Positions 1-7,515 of a DNA stretch of 13,593 bases are shown here, piece after piece. The first letter of the stretch is position 1. Each line of letters opens with the position of its first letter. This stretch comes from Caulobacteraceae bacterium (GTDB lineage: Bacteria > Pseudomonadota > Alphaproteobacteria > Caulobacterales > Caulobacteraceae). Position numbers and translations under genes: made by a program. Under the pieces are notes generated by a model. That model had not been told where the DNA came from and did no database searches. It worked only from the letters and a program-made list of their open reading frames with translations. The stretch covers positions 1-13,593 of the forward strand of contig SDZP01000058.1 of the NCBI GenBank assembly GCA_004144935.1, in the 5' to 3' direction.

Positions 1-259
1 ATCCTGAACAGCCCCCCCAGCCCCCCGCATCGGAAGCCTGGTCGGCCGACACCCTTCCCCCTCACAGTCTGGATGTTTCGACGCCGTAGTCCGGCGTTCG
101 ACGCCTGTGGCCGATACGGCTGACGGCTGTTCAGCCGCGGCGGGCCAGGAACCTGGACGGAAGACAACAAACGTCTCAGGTTCGTTTCAGAACGGAAATG
201 TTGAAGTCCATCTCAACGTTGTCGCCCCGGCAGCGTGACCAACGGATGGAGATATCCTG
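1..259. other. Intergenic leader without a recognisable gene
   Basis: No convincing coding region lies upstream of the first gene. Small hairpins are visible at 81-97 (ACGCCG / CGGCGT) and 118-136 (GGCTGA / TCAGCC), but neither is followed by a T run. A 9-mer, TTCGACGCC, occurs at 77-85 and again at 97-105. A short inverted repeat GTTGA-N8-TCAAC lies at 200-217 and could be a regulator half-site pair. No good -35/-10 pair was found, so the promoter of the 260-646 gene must be here but cannot be placed. Confidence 0.4.
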
Positions 260-646
260 ATGAAGAAGATGCTGATGGCGGTCGCGGCTGTTGCGACCCT
301 CGGAACCACCGCACTGGCCCTGCCGGCCGCGGCGCAACCCTATGGCGGCTACGGCGGCGGCTACGGCCATGACCGTGGCGGCTCGATCGACGCCCGCCAG
401 GCCCAGATCCAGCAGCGGATCGCCCGCGCCGAATACAGCGGCCGCCTCAATCGCCGCGAAGCCGCCCGGCTGCGCGAGCAGCTCTGGTCGATCCACCGGA
501 TCGAGGCGCGCTACCGCTACGATGGCCGGCTGAGCCGATGGGAACGGGCCGACCTCGACCAGCGCCTCGACAACCTGGCCGTCCGCGTCCGCCAGGAAGT
601 GCGTGACGACGACTACGGCCACGATGGCGGCTACCGCCGCTACTAG
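260..646 (+). CDS. Small secreted protein with duplicated helical motif (hypothetical)
   Basis: The product is 128 aa and of unknown function. The N-terminus is a classical Sec signal peptide: MKK, then a hydrophobic Ala/Leu/Val core, with a likely cleavage after A25 (LPAAA|Q), so the protein should be periplasmic or secreted. The mature part starts with a Gly/Tyr-rich stretch (26-41) and ends with a similar tail (116-128). Between them are two related charged segments, about 53-75 and 81-103, which align at an offset of 28 residues (shared Y, G-R-L, R, E, A, L, L; core YSGRLNRRE versus YDGRLSRWE), so this is an internal duplication of a helical unit. The start is supported by GGAGA 7 nt upstream of the ATG. 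It appears monocistronic and has its own terminator. Similar Gly/Tyr plus GRLsrrE proteins are frequent in Caulobacterales and sphingomonads, from memory, but I know of no assigned role. Confidence 0.85.
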   Translation: MKKMLMAVAAVATLGTTALALPAAAQPYGGYGGGYGHDRGGSIDARQAQIQQRIARAEYSGRLNRREAARLREQLWSIHRIEARYRYDGRLSRWERADLDQRLDNLAVRVRQEVRDDDYGHDGGYRRY

Positions 647-700
647 GCGTCTGCCTGGGCCCGCCGTCAGCCCTGATGACGGCTCCTGATGACGACACCT

Positions 701-731
701 GGCCCCGGGGTTCGCCCCGGGGTCATTTTTT
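701..731 (+). terminator. Intrinsic terminator with TTCG loop
   Basis: A 10-bp stem (701-710 with 715-724, one G-T wobble) encloses the tetraloop TTCG at 711-714 and is followed by six T (726-731). It ends the + strand transcript of the 260-646 gene. It overlaps the stop codon of the convergent tetR gene (723-725). On the - strand the stem is not followed by a T run, so it works mainly in the + direction. Confidence 0.88.
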
Positions 732-1370
732 GTCTGCCGCGATCTGGTTGGGGCAGGGGTGGTGCGGCGGGTCCTCGACCCCCAGGATCGCCCCCATAAC
801 CTTCTTGAGCACCGGCGACAGCCGGGCCGGATCGATGTCGCTGTTGATCGAGCGCGACGCCATGCCGTCGAACAGCATGCTGATCAGCTCGGCGCGCAGC
901 TCCGTCTCTTCCTCGCTCCAGCCCTTGCGGCGGATGCGCTGGCGAAACTGTTCGGTCAGCTGGTGCTCTTCCTCGTCGCGCCGGTGCAGGATGGCGGCGA
1001 CCCTGGGATTGCGGGCCGCCTCGGCCAGCACCTCCAGCATCAGGGCGGCGCGGTCCTTGTCCCAGAACTTGTCGATGGCCCCGGCGCAGTTCTCGACCAT
1101 GTAGTGGGCCATGTCGTCCTGGGTCTCGTAGAACTCGATGAATTTCTCGCGCTTGTCCGCCATGTCCTGCTCGACGATGGCCTCGATGATCGCTTCCTTG
1201 TTTTCGAAGTAGCGATAGATCTGGCCGACGCTCAGGTTCGCCGTCTTGGCAATCTCCGCCATGCTCGCCCCGTGAAAGCCCGACCGCCGGAAACAGGCCG
1301 CCGCGGCGTCCTGGATCTGCTGGCGGCGCGCCTCCATGGAGGGGCGGGAAGGGGCTTGGGCGTCGATCAT
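723..1370 (-). CDS. TetR/AcrR-family transcriptional repressor of the adjacent efflux operon
   Basis: The protein is 215 aa, a normal TetR length. The N-terminal DNA-binding domain is clear: helix 1 around 16-30, then a helix-turn-helix at about 36-55 (ASMAEIAKTANLSVGQIYRYF), followed by NKEAII, which is the canonical TetR_N signature. Residues from about 70 onward form the variable helical ligand-binding and dimerisation domain. The start is supported by AAGGA five to six nt upstream of the ATG. The gene is divergent from the adaptor-permease-channel operon, and a perfect 22-bp palindrome lies in the shared control region, so local repression and autoregulation are the natural reading. In Caulobacter crescentus a TetR protein (TipR) represses acrAB-nodT; this could be its counterpart, but I infer that from context and have not aligned them. 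The stop codon overlaps the terminator of the convergent neighbour. Confidence 0.92.
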   Translation of the reverse strand: MIDAQAPSRPSMEARRQQIQDAAAACFRRSGFHGASMAEIAKTANLSVGQIYRYFENKEAIIEAIVEQDMADKREKFIEFYETQDDMAHYMVENCAGAIDKFWDKDRAALMLEVLAEAARNPRVAAILHRRDEEEHQLTEQFRQRIRRKGWSEEETELRAELISMLFDGMASRSINSDIDPARLSPVLKKVMGAILGVEDPPHHPCPNQIAADKK

Positions 1371-1443
1371 GGTTTCCTTGCTTTAGTCCTATGCACCGGT
1401 TTGCCCGCCGCGACAAAAAGACGTCTGCCGTGGACGGCGGCGG

Positions 1444-1468
1444 TTGACTTGGCGGCATCCCCTATCTA
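1444..1468 (+). promoter_or_regulatory. Probable promoter of the efflux operon
   Basis: TTGACTT at 1444-1450 and CCTATCTA at 1461-1468 are separated by 10 nt. This resembles the Caulobacter housekeeping pattern TTGACGS-N10-14-GCTANAWC (partial match in the -10). Transcription would start near 1475, placing the palindrome at 1482-1503 just downstream of the start site. Confidence 0.5.
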
Positions 1469-1487
1469 GGTATGCCTGAACTGAGAA
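1463..1487 (-). promoter_or_regulatory. Possible tetR promoter overlapping the operator
   Basis: On the - strand, CCTAGATA (1463-1470) matches five of seven fixed positions of GCTANAWC. TTCTCAG (1481-1487), a weak -35, lies 10 nt upstream. The -35 falls inside the 22-bp palindrome and the -10 overlaps the -10 of the pump promoter on the other strand, so one bound repressor could shut off both directions. The -35 match is poor. Confidence 0.35.
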
Positions 1488-1503
1488 TGAACGTTCATTC
1501 TCA
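1482..1503. promoter_or_regulatory. Perfect 22-bp palindrome, probable TetR operator
   Basis: The half-site TGAGAATGAAC (1482-1492) is followed directly by its exact reverse complement (1493-1503) with no spacer. The centre GAATGAACGTTCATTC resembles operators of AcrR-like TetR regulators. It is the only perfect inverted repeat between the repressor and the pump genes and lies next to both predicted promoters. Confidence 0.82.
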
Positions 1504-1535
1504 CACTTCTGTGTGTTCAGCAAGGCCTCCTCCAC

Positions 1536-2741
1536 ATGCGTCTGTTCTCCTCGCGAGACGCCCGTCCGCGCGTCTCCTCCATCCAAGCGGGCGCGCTGGC
1601 GCTCGGGCTTGCGGCCCTGGCCCTCGCGGGTTGCGGCGACGGCAAGGCCAATGCCCAGAACGGTTTTGGCGGCCCGGCCCAGGTGGGCGTGCAGGTCGCC
1701 CGGGCCGAGCCGGTCACCCTGACCACCGAGCTTCAGGGCCGCACCTCGGCGGTGCTGGTCTCCGAGGTGCGGCCGCAGGTGGGCGGCATCATCAAGAGCC
1801 GCCACTTCGTCGAGGGCGGCCTGGTCCGCGCTGGGCAGCTGCTCTACCAGATCGATCCCGCCACCTATCAGGCCGCCTTCGACAGCGCCCGGGCCGGCAT
1901 GGCCCAGGCCGAGGCGGCTCGCGATTCGGCCAAGCTGAAGGCCGACCGCTACGGCGCCCTGGCCGCCACCGGCGCGGTCAGCAAGCAGGACAACGACGAC
2001 GCCCAGTCGGCCTATCGCCAGGCGCAGGCCAACGTCGCCTTCCAGAAGGCCGCCGTCGACACCGCCCGCATCAACCTCAACTTCACCCGTGTCACCGCCC
2101 CGATTAGCGGCCGCATCGGCAAGTCGACGGTCACCCCCGGCGCCCTGGTCACCGCCAGCCAGGTCGAGCCTCTGGCCACGGTCCAGAAGCTGGACGCGGT
2201 CTATGTCGACCTCAACCAGTCTTCCACCGACCTGCTGAAACTGCGCGCCCGCTTCTCCAGCGGCCAGCTGGACAAGGCCGGAACCGCCGCTGTGAAGCTG
2301 ATCCTCGAGGACGGCAGCGAGTACCCGATCGAGGGCCGCCTGGCCTTCTCGGACGTCACCGTCGATCCGGGCACCGGCTCCATCGGGCTGCGCGCCGTCT
2401 TCGCCAATCCGGCTGGAACGCTGCTGCCCGGCATGTACGTCCGCGCCCGCCTGACCACCGGGGTCGCCGCCGATGCCATCCTCCTGCCGCAGACCGCCGT
2501 CACCCGCGACGCCAAGGGCGCCGCCAGCGTGCTGGTCGTCACCCCCGACAACAAGGCCCAGACCCGCGTGGTCACCGCCGACCAGACCAAGGGCGACAAG
2601 TGGGTGATCACCGCCGGCCTCAAGCCCGGCGACAAGGTGATCGTGGAGGGACTGCAGTCGGTGCGCCCGGGCGGCGAGGTGGTGGCCCAGGCCGCCGGCT
2701 CCAGGGCCGCGCCCGCCCAGAACGCTGCTGGCAAGCGCTAG
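1536..2741 (+). CDS. acrA: RND efflux pump periplasmic adaptor lipoprotein (AcrA/MexA type)
   Basis: This 401-aa protein is the membrane-fusion subunit that bridges the inner-membrane permease and the outer-membrane channel in the periplasm. The N-terminus has a lipoprotein signal with lipobox LAGC and acylated Cys33, preceded by Arg-containing residues and a hydrophobic core. A lipoyl-like half-domain follows at about 72-110 (EVRPQVGGIIKSR, then VEGGLVRAGQLLYQIDP). The Ala/Gln-rich region 113-180 is the alpha-helical hairpin, and the second lipoyl half is near 181-197 (NFTRVTAPISGRIGKS). The beta-barrel and membrane-proximal domains lie at about 215-385. E. coli AcrA is 397 aa, so length is normal. 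AAGG lies 10 nt upstream of the chosen ATG. The permease gene follows after 12 nt. The symbol is by homology class; an ortholog-level name (acrA, mexA, ameA) is not settled. Confidence 0.93.
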   Translation: MRLFSSRDARPRVSSIQAGALALGLAALALAGCGDGKANAQNGFGGPAQVGVQVARAEPVTLTTELQGRTSAVLVSEVRPQVGGIIKSRHFVEGGLVRAGQLLYQIDPATYQAAFDSARAGMAQAEAARDSAKLKADRYGALAATGAVSKQDNDDAQSAYRQAQANVAFQKAAVDTARINLNFTRVTAPISGRIGKSTVTPGALVTASQVEPLATVQKLDAVYVDLNQSSTDLLKLRARFSSGQLDKAGTAAVKLILEDGSEYPIEGRLAFSDVTVDPGTGSIGLRAVFANPAGTLLPGMYVRARLTTGVAADAILLPQTAVTRDAKGAASVLVVTPDNKAQTRVVTADQTKGDKWVITAGLKPGDKVIVEGLQSVRPGGEVVAQAAGSRAAPAQNAAGKR

Positions 2742-2753
2742 GAGCGACCTGAA

Positions 2754-5700
2754 ATGTTGTCGCGCTTTTTCATCGAACGCCCGATCTTTGCCTGGGTGTT
2801 GGCCATCATCGTGATGCTGGCCGGCGCCCTGTCGATCATAAACCTGCCGGTCGCGCAGTATCCGTCCATCGCCCTGCCGCAGGTCTCGATCAGCGCCGTG
2901 TATCCCGGCGCCTCGGCCAAGACGGTCGAGGACAGCGTCACCCAGATCGTCGAACAGCGGATGAAGGGCCTCGATGGCCTGCTCTACATGAGTTCGACCA
3001 GCGACGGCTCCGGCGCCGCCAGCACCACCCTGACCTTCAAGGCGGGCACCAATCCGGACATCGCCCAGGTCCAGGTGCAGAACAAGCTGTCCGCCGCCAC
3101 AGCCCTGCTGCCGACCGAGGTCCAGCAGCAGGGCCTGACGGTCTCCAAGTCGGCCCGCAACTTCATGATGGTCGTCGGCCTCTATTCTCCCGACGAGACC
3201 AAGAGCAGCACCGACCTTGGCGACTACGCCGCCGCCAACCTGGTGGACGCCATCAGCCGCGTCGACGGGGTCGGCGAGGTGCAGCTGTTCGGTTCGCAGT
3301 ACGCCATGCGCATCTGGCTCGATCCGGTGAAGATGGCCGCCGTCGGCATCACCCCGGCCGATGTCGCCGCCGCCGTCCGGGCCCAGAACGCCCAGGTCTC
3401 GGCCGGCCAGATCGGTGGCCCTCCGACTGCCGAGGGCGCCTCGCTCAACGCCACCATCACCGCCCAGTCGCGGCTGAGCACCCCCGACGAGTTCCGCCAG
3501 ATCATCGTCAAGTCGTCGGCCGATGGCTCCGCCGTCCGGCTGCAGGATGTCGCCCGCATCGAACTGGGCGCCGACAGCTACGCCTCGGCCGCCCGCTTCA
3601 ACGGCAAGCCGGCCGCCGGCTTCGCCATCCGCCTGGCCACCGGCGCCAACGCCCTGGACACCGCCGAGCGGGTGAACAAGGAGCTTGAGCTGCAGGCCAG
3701 GTCCTTCCCCGAGGGCATCAGCTACGCCATCGGCTACGACACCTCGCCCTTCGTCGAGAAGTCGATCGAGGAGGTCATCAAGACCCTGGCCGAGGCCATG
3801 GTCCTGGTCTTCATCGTCATGTTCGTCTTCCTGCAGAACTGGCGCGCCACCCTCATTCCCGCCATCGCCGTGCCGATCGTGCTGCTCGGCACCATGGCCG
3901 TGCTGTTCACCCTCGGATACTCGATCAACACCCTGACGATGTTCGCCCTGGTTCTGGCCATCGGCCTGCTGGTCGACGACGCGATCGTCGTGGTCGAGAA
4001 CGTCGAGCGATTGATGAGCGAGGAGGGGCTCAGTCCAAAGGAGGCCACGAAAAAGTCGATGGGCGAGATCACCGGCGCCCTGATCGGCATCGCCGCGGTG
4101 TTGTCCGCCGTCTTCGTGCCCATGGCCTTCTTCGGCGGATCGCAGGGCGTCATCTACCGCCAGTTCTCGGTCACCCTGGTGACCGCCATGGCCCTGTCGG
4201 TGTTCGTCGCCCTGGTGCTGACGCCCGCCCTCTGCGCCACCCTGCTCAAGCCCGTGAAGCCCGGCCATGCCGCCTATACGGACAAGGGCCCGTTCGGCTG
4301 GTTCAACCGCAACTTCAACCGGGGGCGAGACTGGTACGCCGGCTTCGTCGGCACGATGTTCGGCAAAGGCCTGCGCTACGTCGCCATCTTCGTCGGCATC
4401 CTGGTGGTGATGGGCGTCCTGTTCGTCCGCCTGCCGTCCAGCTTCCTGCCGCCCGAGGACCAGGGGATCATGATGGTCCAGGTCCAGCGGCCGGCCGGCT
4501 CCACCCAGGAACAGACCCTCGCCACCCTGCGCAAGGTCGAGAACCACTTCCTGGTCGACGAGAAGGACGCGGTGCAGTCGATCTTCACGGTCGCCGGCTT
4601 CAGCTTCTCCGGCGCCGGCCAGAACGCCGGCATCGGCTTCATCCGCCTCAAGCCGTTCGAGGATCGCGGCTCGTCCAAGCTGCGCGCCCCGGCGCTCGAG
4701 GAACGGGCGATGGCCGCCTTCGGCCAGATCCGCGAGGCGATGATCTTCGCCCTGGTGCCGCCGTCGGTGCCGGAACTGGGCACCTCGTCCGGCTTCGACC
4801 TGCAGCTGAAGGACGTCGGCGGGGTCGGCCACGAAGGCCTGCTGGCTGCCCGTGGCCAGCTGCTCGGCATGGCCGGCCAGGACCCCGCCCTGACCGGCGT
4901 GCGCCCCAACGGCCAGGACGACACCTCGCAGCTGAAGCTGACCGTCGACCAGGCCAAGGCCCAGGCGCTGGGTCTCTCCATCGCCGACATCAACACCACC
5001 ATCTCCAGCGTGCTGGGCGGGTCCTACATCAACGACTTCGTCGATCGCGGCCGGGTCAAGCGGGTCTACATGCAGTCGGACGCCCAGTACCGTGCCCGGC
5101 CCGAGGACCTCAGCCAGATCCAGCTGCGCAACAGCGCCGGCCAGATGGTGCCCCTGACCGCCGTGGCCCAGACCAGCTGGACCTTCGGCCCCTCGCGGCT
5201 TGAGCGCTACAACGGCGTGTCCTCGATGAACATCCAGGGCGCCGCCGCCCCCGGCAAGAGCTCGGGCGACGCCATCAAGGCGATGGAGGCCATCCTGGCC
5301 AAGATGCCCCCCGGCATCGGCTACGAATGGTCGGGCCTGTCGCTGCAGGAGCAGGAGTCGGGCGGCCAGGCGCCGGTGCTGTACGGCATCTCGATCCTGG
5401 TGGTCTTCCTGTTGCTGGCCGCGCTCTACGAGAGCTGGACCATCCCGGTCGCCGTCATCCTGGCCATCCCGCTGGGCGTGCTCGGCGCCGTGCTGGCGAC
5501 CACGGCCCGGGGCCTCAGCAACGACATCTACTTCCAGGTGGGCCTGCTGACGACCATGGGCCTGGCGGCCAAGAACGCCATCCTAATCGTCGAGTTCGCC
5601 CGGGAGGCGCAAGCCAAGGGGGCGTCCCTGATCGACGCCACGCTGGAGGCGGTGCGTATCCGCCTGCGGCCGATCCTGATGACCAGCTTCGCCTTCATGT

Positions 5701-5912
5701 TCGGCGTGCTGCCGCTGGCCATTTCCAACGGCGCGGGCTCCGGGGCCCAGAACGCGGTCGGCACCGGCGTCATCGGCGGTCTGATCGGCGCGGTCGTCCT
5801 TGGCCTGCTCTTCGTGCCGCTGTTCTATGTGCTGGTGCAGGGCTTCTTCACCCGCAAACCCAAGCCGGTCGCGCCCCAGTCGGACGCGAGCGAGCCGGGA
5901 GTTCCCGCATGA
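2754..5912 (+). CDS. acrB: RND multidrug efflux permease, HAE1 family (AcrB type)
   Basis: This 1052-aa inner-membrane proton/drug antiporter is close to the 1049 aa of E. coli AcrB. It starts with the typical MLSRFFIERPIFAWVLAII, where the first transmembrane helix begins. Two large periplasmic loops (about 30-335 and 565-870) alternate with helix bundles (about 338-500 and 873-1035). The proton-relay residues are present: D408 and D409 in GLLVDDAIVVVEN, and K940 in MGLAAKNAILIVEF, the latter at the same number as in AcrB. The Gly-rich loop FSFSGAGQNAGIGF (616-629) corresponds to the AcrB switch-loop region. AGGAG lies 9 nt upstream of the ATG. The stop codon overlaps the start of the channel gene (ATGA), so the two are translationally coupled. 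The substrate range cannot be read from sequence; the HAE1 group exports hydrophobic and amphiphilic compounds. Confidence 0.96.
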   Translation: MLSRFFIERPIFAWVLAIIVMLAGALSIINLPVAQYPSIALPQVSISAVYPGASAKTVEDSVTQIVEQRMKGLDGLLYMSSTSDGSGAASTTLTFKAGTNPDIAQVQVQNKLSAATALLPTEVQQQGLTVSKSARNFMMVVGLYSPDETKSSTDLGDYAAANLVDAISRVDGVGEVQLFGSQYAMRIWLDPVKMAAVGITPADVAAAVRAQNAQVSAGQIGGPPTAEGASLNATITAQSRLSTPDEFRQIIVKSSADGSAVRLQDVARIELGADSYASAARFNGKPAAGFAIRLATGANALDTAERVNKELELQARSFPEGISYAIGYDTSPFVEKSIEEVIKTLAEAMVLVFIVMFVFLQNWRATLIPAIAVPIVLLGTMAVLFTLGYSINTLTMFALVLAIGLLVDDAIVVVENVERLMSEEGLSPKEATKKSMGEITGALIGIAAVLSAVFVPMAFFGGSQGVIYRQFSVTLVTAMALSVFVALVLTPALCATLLKPVKPGHAAYTDKGPFGWFNRNFNRGRDWYAGFVGTMFGKGLRYVAIFVGILVVMGVLFVRLPSSFLPPEDQGIMMVQVQRPAGSTQEQTLATLRKVENHFLVDEKDAVQSIFTVAGFSFSGAGQNAGIGFIRLKPFEDRGSSKLRAPALEERAMAAFGQIREAMIFALVPPSVPELGTSSGFDLQLKDVGGVGHEGLLAARGQLLGMAGQDPALTGVRPNGQDDTSQLKLTVDQAKAQALGLSIADINTTISSVLGGSYINDFVDRGRVKRVYMQSDAQYRARPEDLSQIQLRNSAGQMVPLTAVAQTSWTFGPSRLERYNGVSSMNIQGAAAPGKSSGDAIKAMEAILAKMPPGIGYEWSGLSLQEQESGGQAPVLYGISILVVFLLLAALYESWTIPVAVILAIPLGVLGAVLATTARGLSNDIYFQVGLLTTMGLAAKNAILIVEFAREAQAKGASLIDATLEAVRIRLRPILMTSFAFMFGVLPLAISNGAGSGAQNAVGTGVIGGLIGAVVLGLLFVPLFYVLVQGFFTRKPKPVAPQSDASEPGVPA

Positions 5913-7309
5913 CCCGCCCCCTGATCGCCGCCATCCTGCTGGCCTCCACGGCCCTCTCGGCCTGCACCCTGGCGCCGGCCTATGAGAAGCCGGTGTTGCC
6001 CATCGCCCAGGCTTGGCCCGATGGCGCCGCCGTCGGCCAGACCGCAAGCGCCGCCGACCTTGACTGGAAGGCGGTCTACCAGGACCCCCGCCTGCAGGGC
6101 GTCATCGATCTGGCCCTCGACCAGAACCGCGACCTGCGGGTCGCGGTGCTGAACATCGAGCGGGCCCGGGCCCAATACCGGGTCCAGCGCTCGGCCCTGC
6201 TGCCGACCATCGACGCCGGGGCCTCCGGATCGCGCGGCCGCACGCCCGGCGACCTTTCCGGCGCGGGATCGGCGGTCGACAGCGAGAGCTACAGCGCCAG
6301 CCTGGGAATCACCGCCTACGAACTGGACCTGTTTGGCCGGGTGCGCAGCCTCAACGAAGCCGCCTTGCAGAGCTACCTGGCCACGGCCGAGAACCGCCGC
6401 GCGGTGCAGATCAGCCTGATCGCCGAAACCGCCACCGCCTGGGCGACCCTGGCCGCCGACCAGGACCTGCTGACCGTCTCGCAGAACACCCTGAAATCCA
6501 GCGAGGAGTCGCTGGCCCTGACCCGCCGTCGCCAGGAAGGCGGGGCCGCCAACCTGCTGGAGGTGCGTCAGGCTGAGACCCTGGCCGAACAGGCGCGGGG
6601 CGACCTCGCCGCCGCCCAGGCCCAGGTCGCCCGGGATCGCAACGCGCTGACCCTGCTGGCCGGGGCGGAGGTGCCGGCCGAACTGTTGCCGCAGGGCGAT
6701 CTGCAGCATCTGGCCATCCGCCACGACCTGCCGGCCGGGGTGCCGTCCGACGTCCTTGCCCGTCGTCCCGACGTCCTGGCCGCCGAGCACAATCTGCAGG
6801 GCATGAACGCCAACATCGGAGCGGCCAGGGCGGCCTTCTTCCCGCGCATCACCCTCACCGCCAGCGCCGGCGCGGCCAGCACCGAGCTGTCCGGCCTGTT
6901 CAGCGGCGGATCGGGGGCCTGGAGCTTCGCGCCGGCCATCAGCCTGCCGATCTTCGACGGCGGCGCCAACGCCGCAAATCTTAAGGTTGCAAAAGCCGAC
7001 CGGGACATCGCGCTCGCCCAGTACGACCGGACCGTGCAGGTCGCCTTTCGCGAGGTTGCCGATTCCCTGGCGGTCCAGACGACGCTCGATAGGCGAATTG
7101 ACGCGGCCACTCGCCTGTTAGTCGCCGCGCAGGATGCGGAGCGGCTTTCAAGAATCCGCTATGAGCAGGGAATAGACAGTTATCTGGTCTTGCTAGATGC
7201 CCAGAGAACCAGATACAGCGCAGAGAAGGCTCTGGTTGCGCTATGGCTTGTGAGGGCGCAAACTTCAGCCACGTTGTACAAGGCGTTGGGGGGCGGAGCG
7301 ATCGCCTGA
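5909..7309 (+). CDS. Outer-membrane efflux channel lipoprotein (NodT/OprM family)
   Basis: This 466-aa protein is the TolC-like outer-membrane factor that completes the tripartite pump. The signal is a lipoprotein signal with lipobox LSAC and Cys19, followed by TLAPAYEKP, a motif typical of NodT-family channels (APxYxxP). Two outer-membrane efflux repeats follow, about 60-250 and 270-460, with Ala/Gln/Arg-rich helices. The start at 5909 overlaps the permease stop (ATGA). The frame is open upstream to 5327, but that part lies inside the permease gene and lacks a signal peptide, so it is not coding. From about 6976 to the end, codon choice changes abruptly to TTA, CTA, TTG, AGA, AGG, ATA, GCA and CAA codons that are almost absent elsewhere in the operon, while the protein stays family-like (RIRYEQGIDSYLVLLDAQRT). 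Caulobacter homologs are called nodT. Confidence 0.94.
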   Translation: MTRPLIAAILLASTALSACTLAPAYEKPVLPIAQAWPDGAAVGQTASAADLDWKAVYQDPRLQGVIDLALDQNRDLRVAVLNIERARAQYRVQRSALLPTIDAGASGSRGRTPGDLSGAGSAVDSESYSASLGITAYELDLFGRVRSLNEAALQSYLATAENRRAVQISLIAETATAWATLAADQDLLTVSQNTLKSSEESLALTRRRQEGGAANLLEVRQAETLAEQARGDLAAAQAQVARDRNALTLLAGAEVPAELLPQGDLQHLAIRHDLPAGVPSDVLARRPDVLAAEHNLQGMNANIGAARAAFFPRITLTASAGAASTELSGLFSGGSGAWSFAPAISLPIFDGGANAANLKVAKADRDIALAQYDRTVQVAFREVADSLAVQTTLDRRIDAATRLLVAAQDAERLSRIRYEQGIDSYLVLLDAQRTRYSAEKALVALWLVRAQTSATLYKALGGGAIA

Positions 7310-7328
7310 TCTGACAGTCCAATCGAAT

Positions 7329-7363
7329 CCTGCCTGGGTCCCCCCCAATCCGATCCCGGCAGG
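7329..7363 (+). other. Imperfect stem-loop after the channel gene
   Basis: CCTGCC-T-GGG-TC (7329-7340) pairs with GATCCCGGCAGG (7352-7363), with one bulged base on each side and an 11-nt loop. It is 20 nt after the channel stop codon and has no T run. It may protect the mRNA 3' end or assist termination. Confidence 0.35.
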
Positions 7364-7390
7364 CGTCAACGGCGCATCCCCCCGCGCCTT

Positions 7391-7438
7391 GACAAAGAAG
7401 GGGCGCACCACCCCCCCGGTGCGCCCCTTCGCCTTGTC
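7391..7438. terminator. Probable terminator between the convergent pump and rut operons
   Basis: A perfect 13-bp stem (7397-7409 with 7418-7430) encloses a loop of A plus seven C. It is extended by GACAA (7391-7395) pairing with TTGTC (7434-7438) across a small internal loop. In the rut (-) direction the stem is followed by TTTGTC, a modest T run. In the + direction there is GCCTTGTC. Its position between convergent genes suggests a shared, bidirectional terminator. A further 6-bp hairpin, GGTTAG/CTAACC at 7463-7480, lies between it and the rutC stop. Confidence 0.6.
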
Positions 7439-7515
7439 TGGGGTTCGGCAAAGGCCCCGGTTGGTTAGCAGAACCTAACCGTGGGTTGTCGAACGTCGGT
7501 TGGCGAATGGCCGGG

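Noticed and set aside
148..175. GGAAC followed by CGTC as an EcfG promoter for the first gene
   Set aside because: The spacer is 19 nt instead of 16-17 and the -10 is CGTC rather than CGTT, so the match is too poor.
1389..4832. Very long open frame (1147 codons) on the - strand opposite the pump genes
   Set aside because: It runs antisense to two unmistakable genes, has low-complexity Gly/Asp/His-rich composition, no recognisable domain, and is the usual artefact of strong GC3 bias on the other strand.
5327..5908. Upstream extension of the outer-membrane channel frame
   Set aside because: It lies inside the permease gene in another frame, is Arg/Gly/Pro-rich, and the real start at 5909 has a lipoprotein signal and the ATGA junction.
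7473..7485. 13-mer ACCTAACCGTGGG that recurs at 11464-11476
   Set aside because: One or two shared 13-mers are expected by chance in a biased 13.6-kb sequence; one copy is in a terminator region and the other in a leader, with no common structure.
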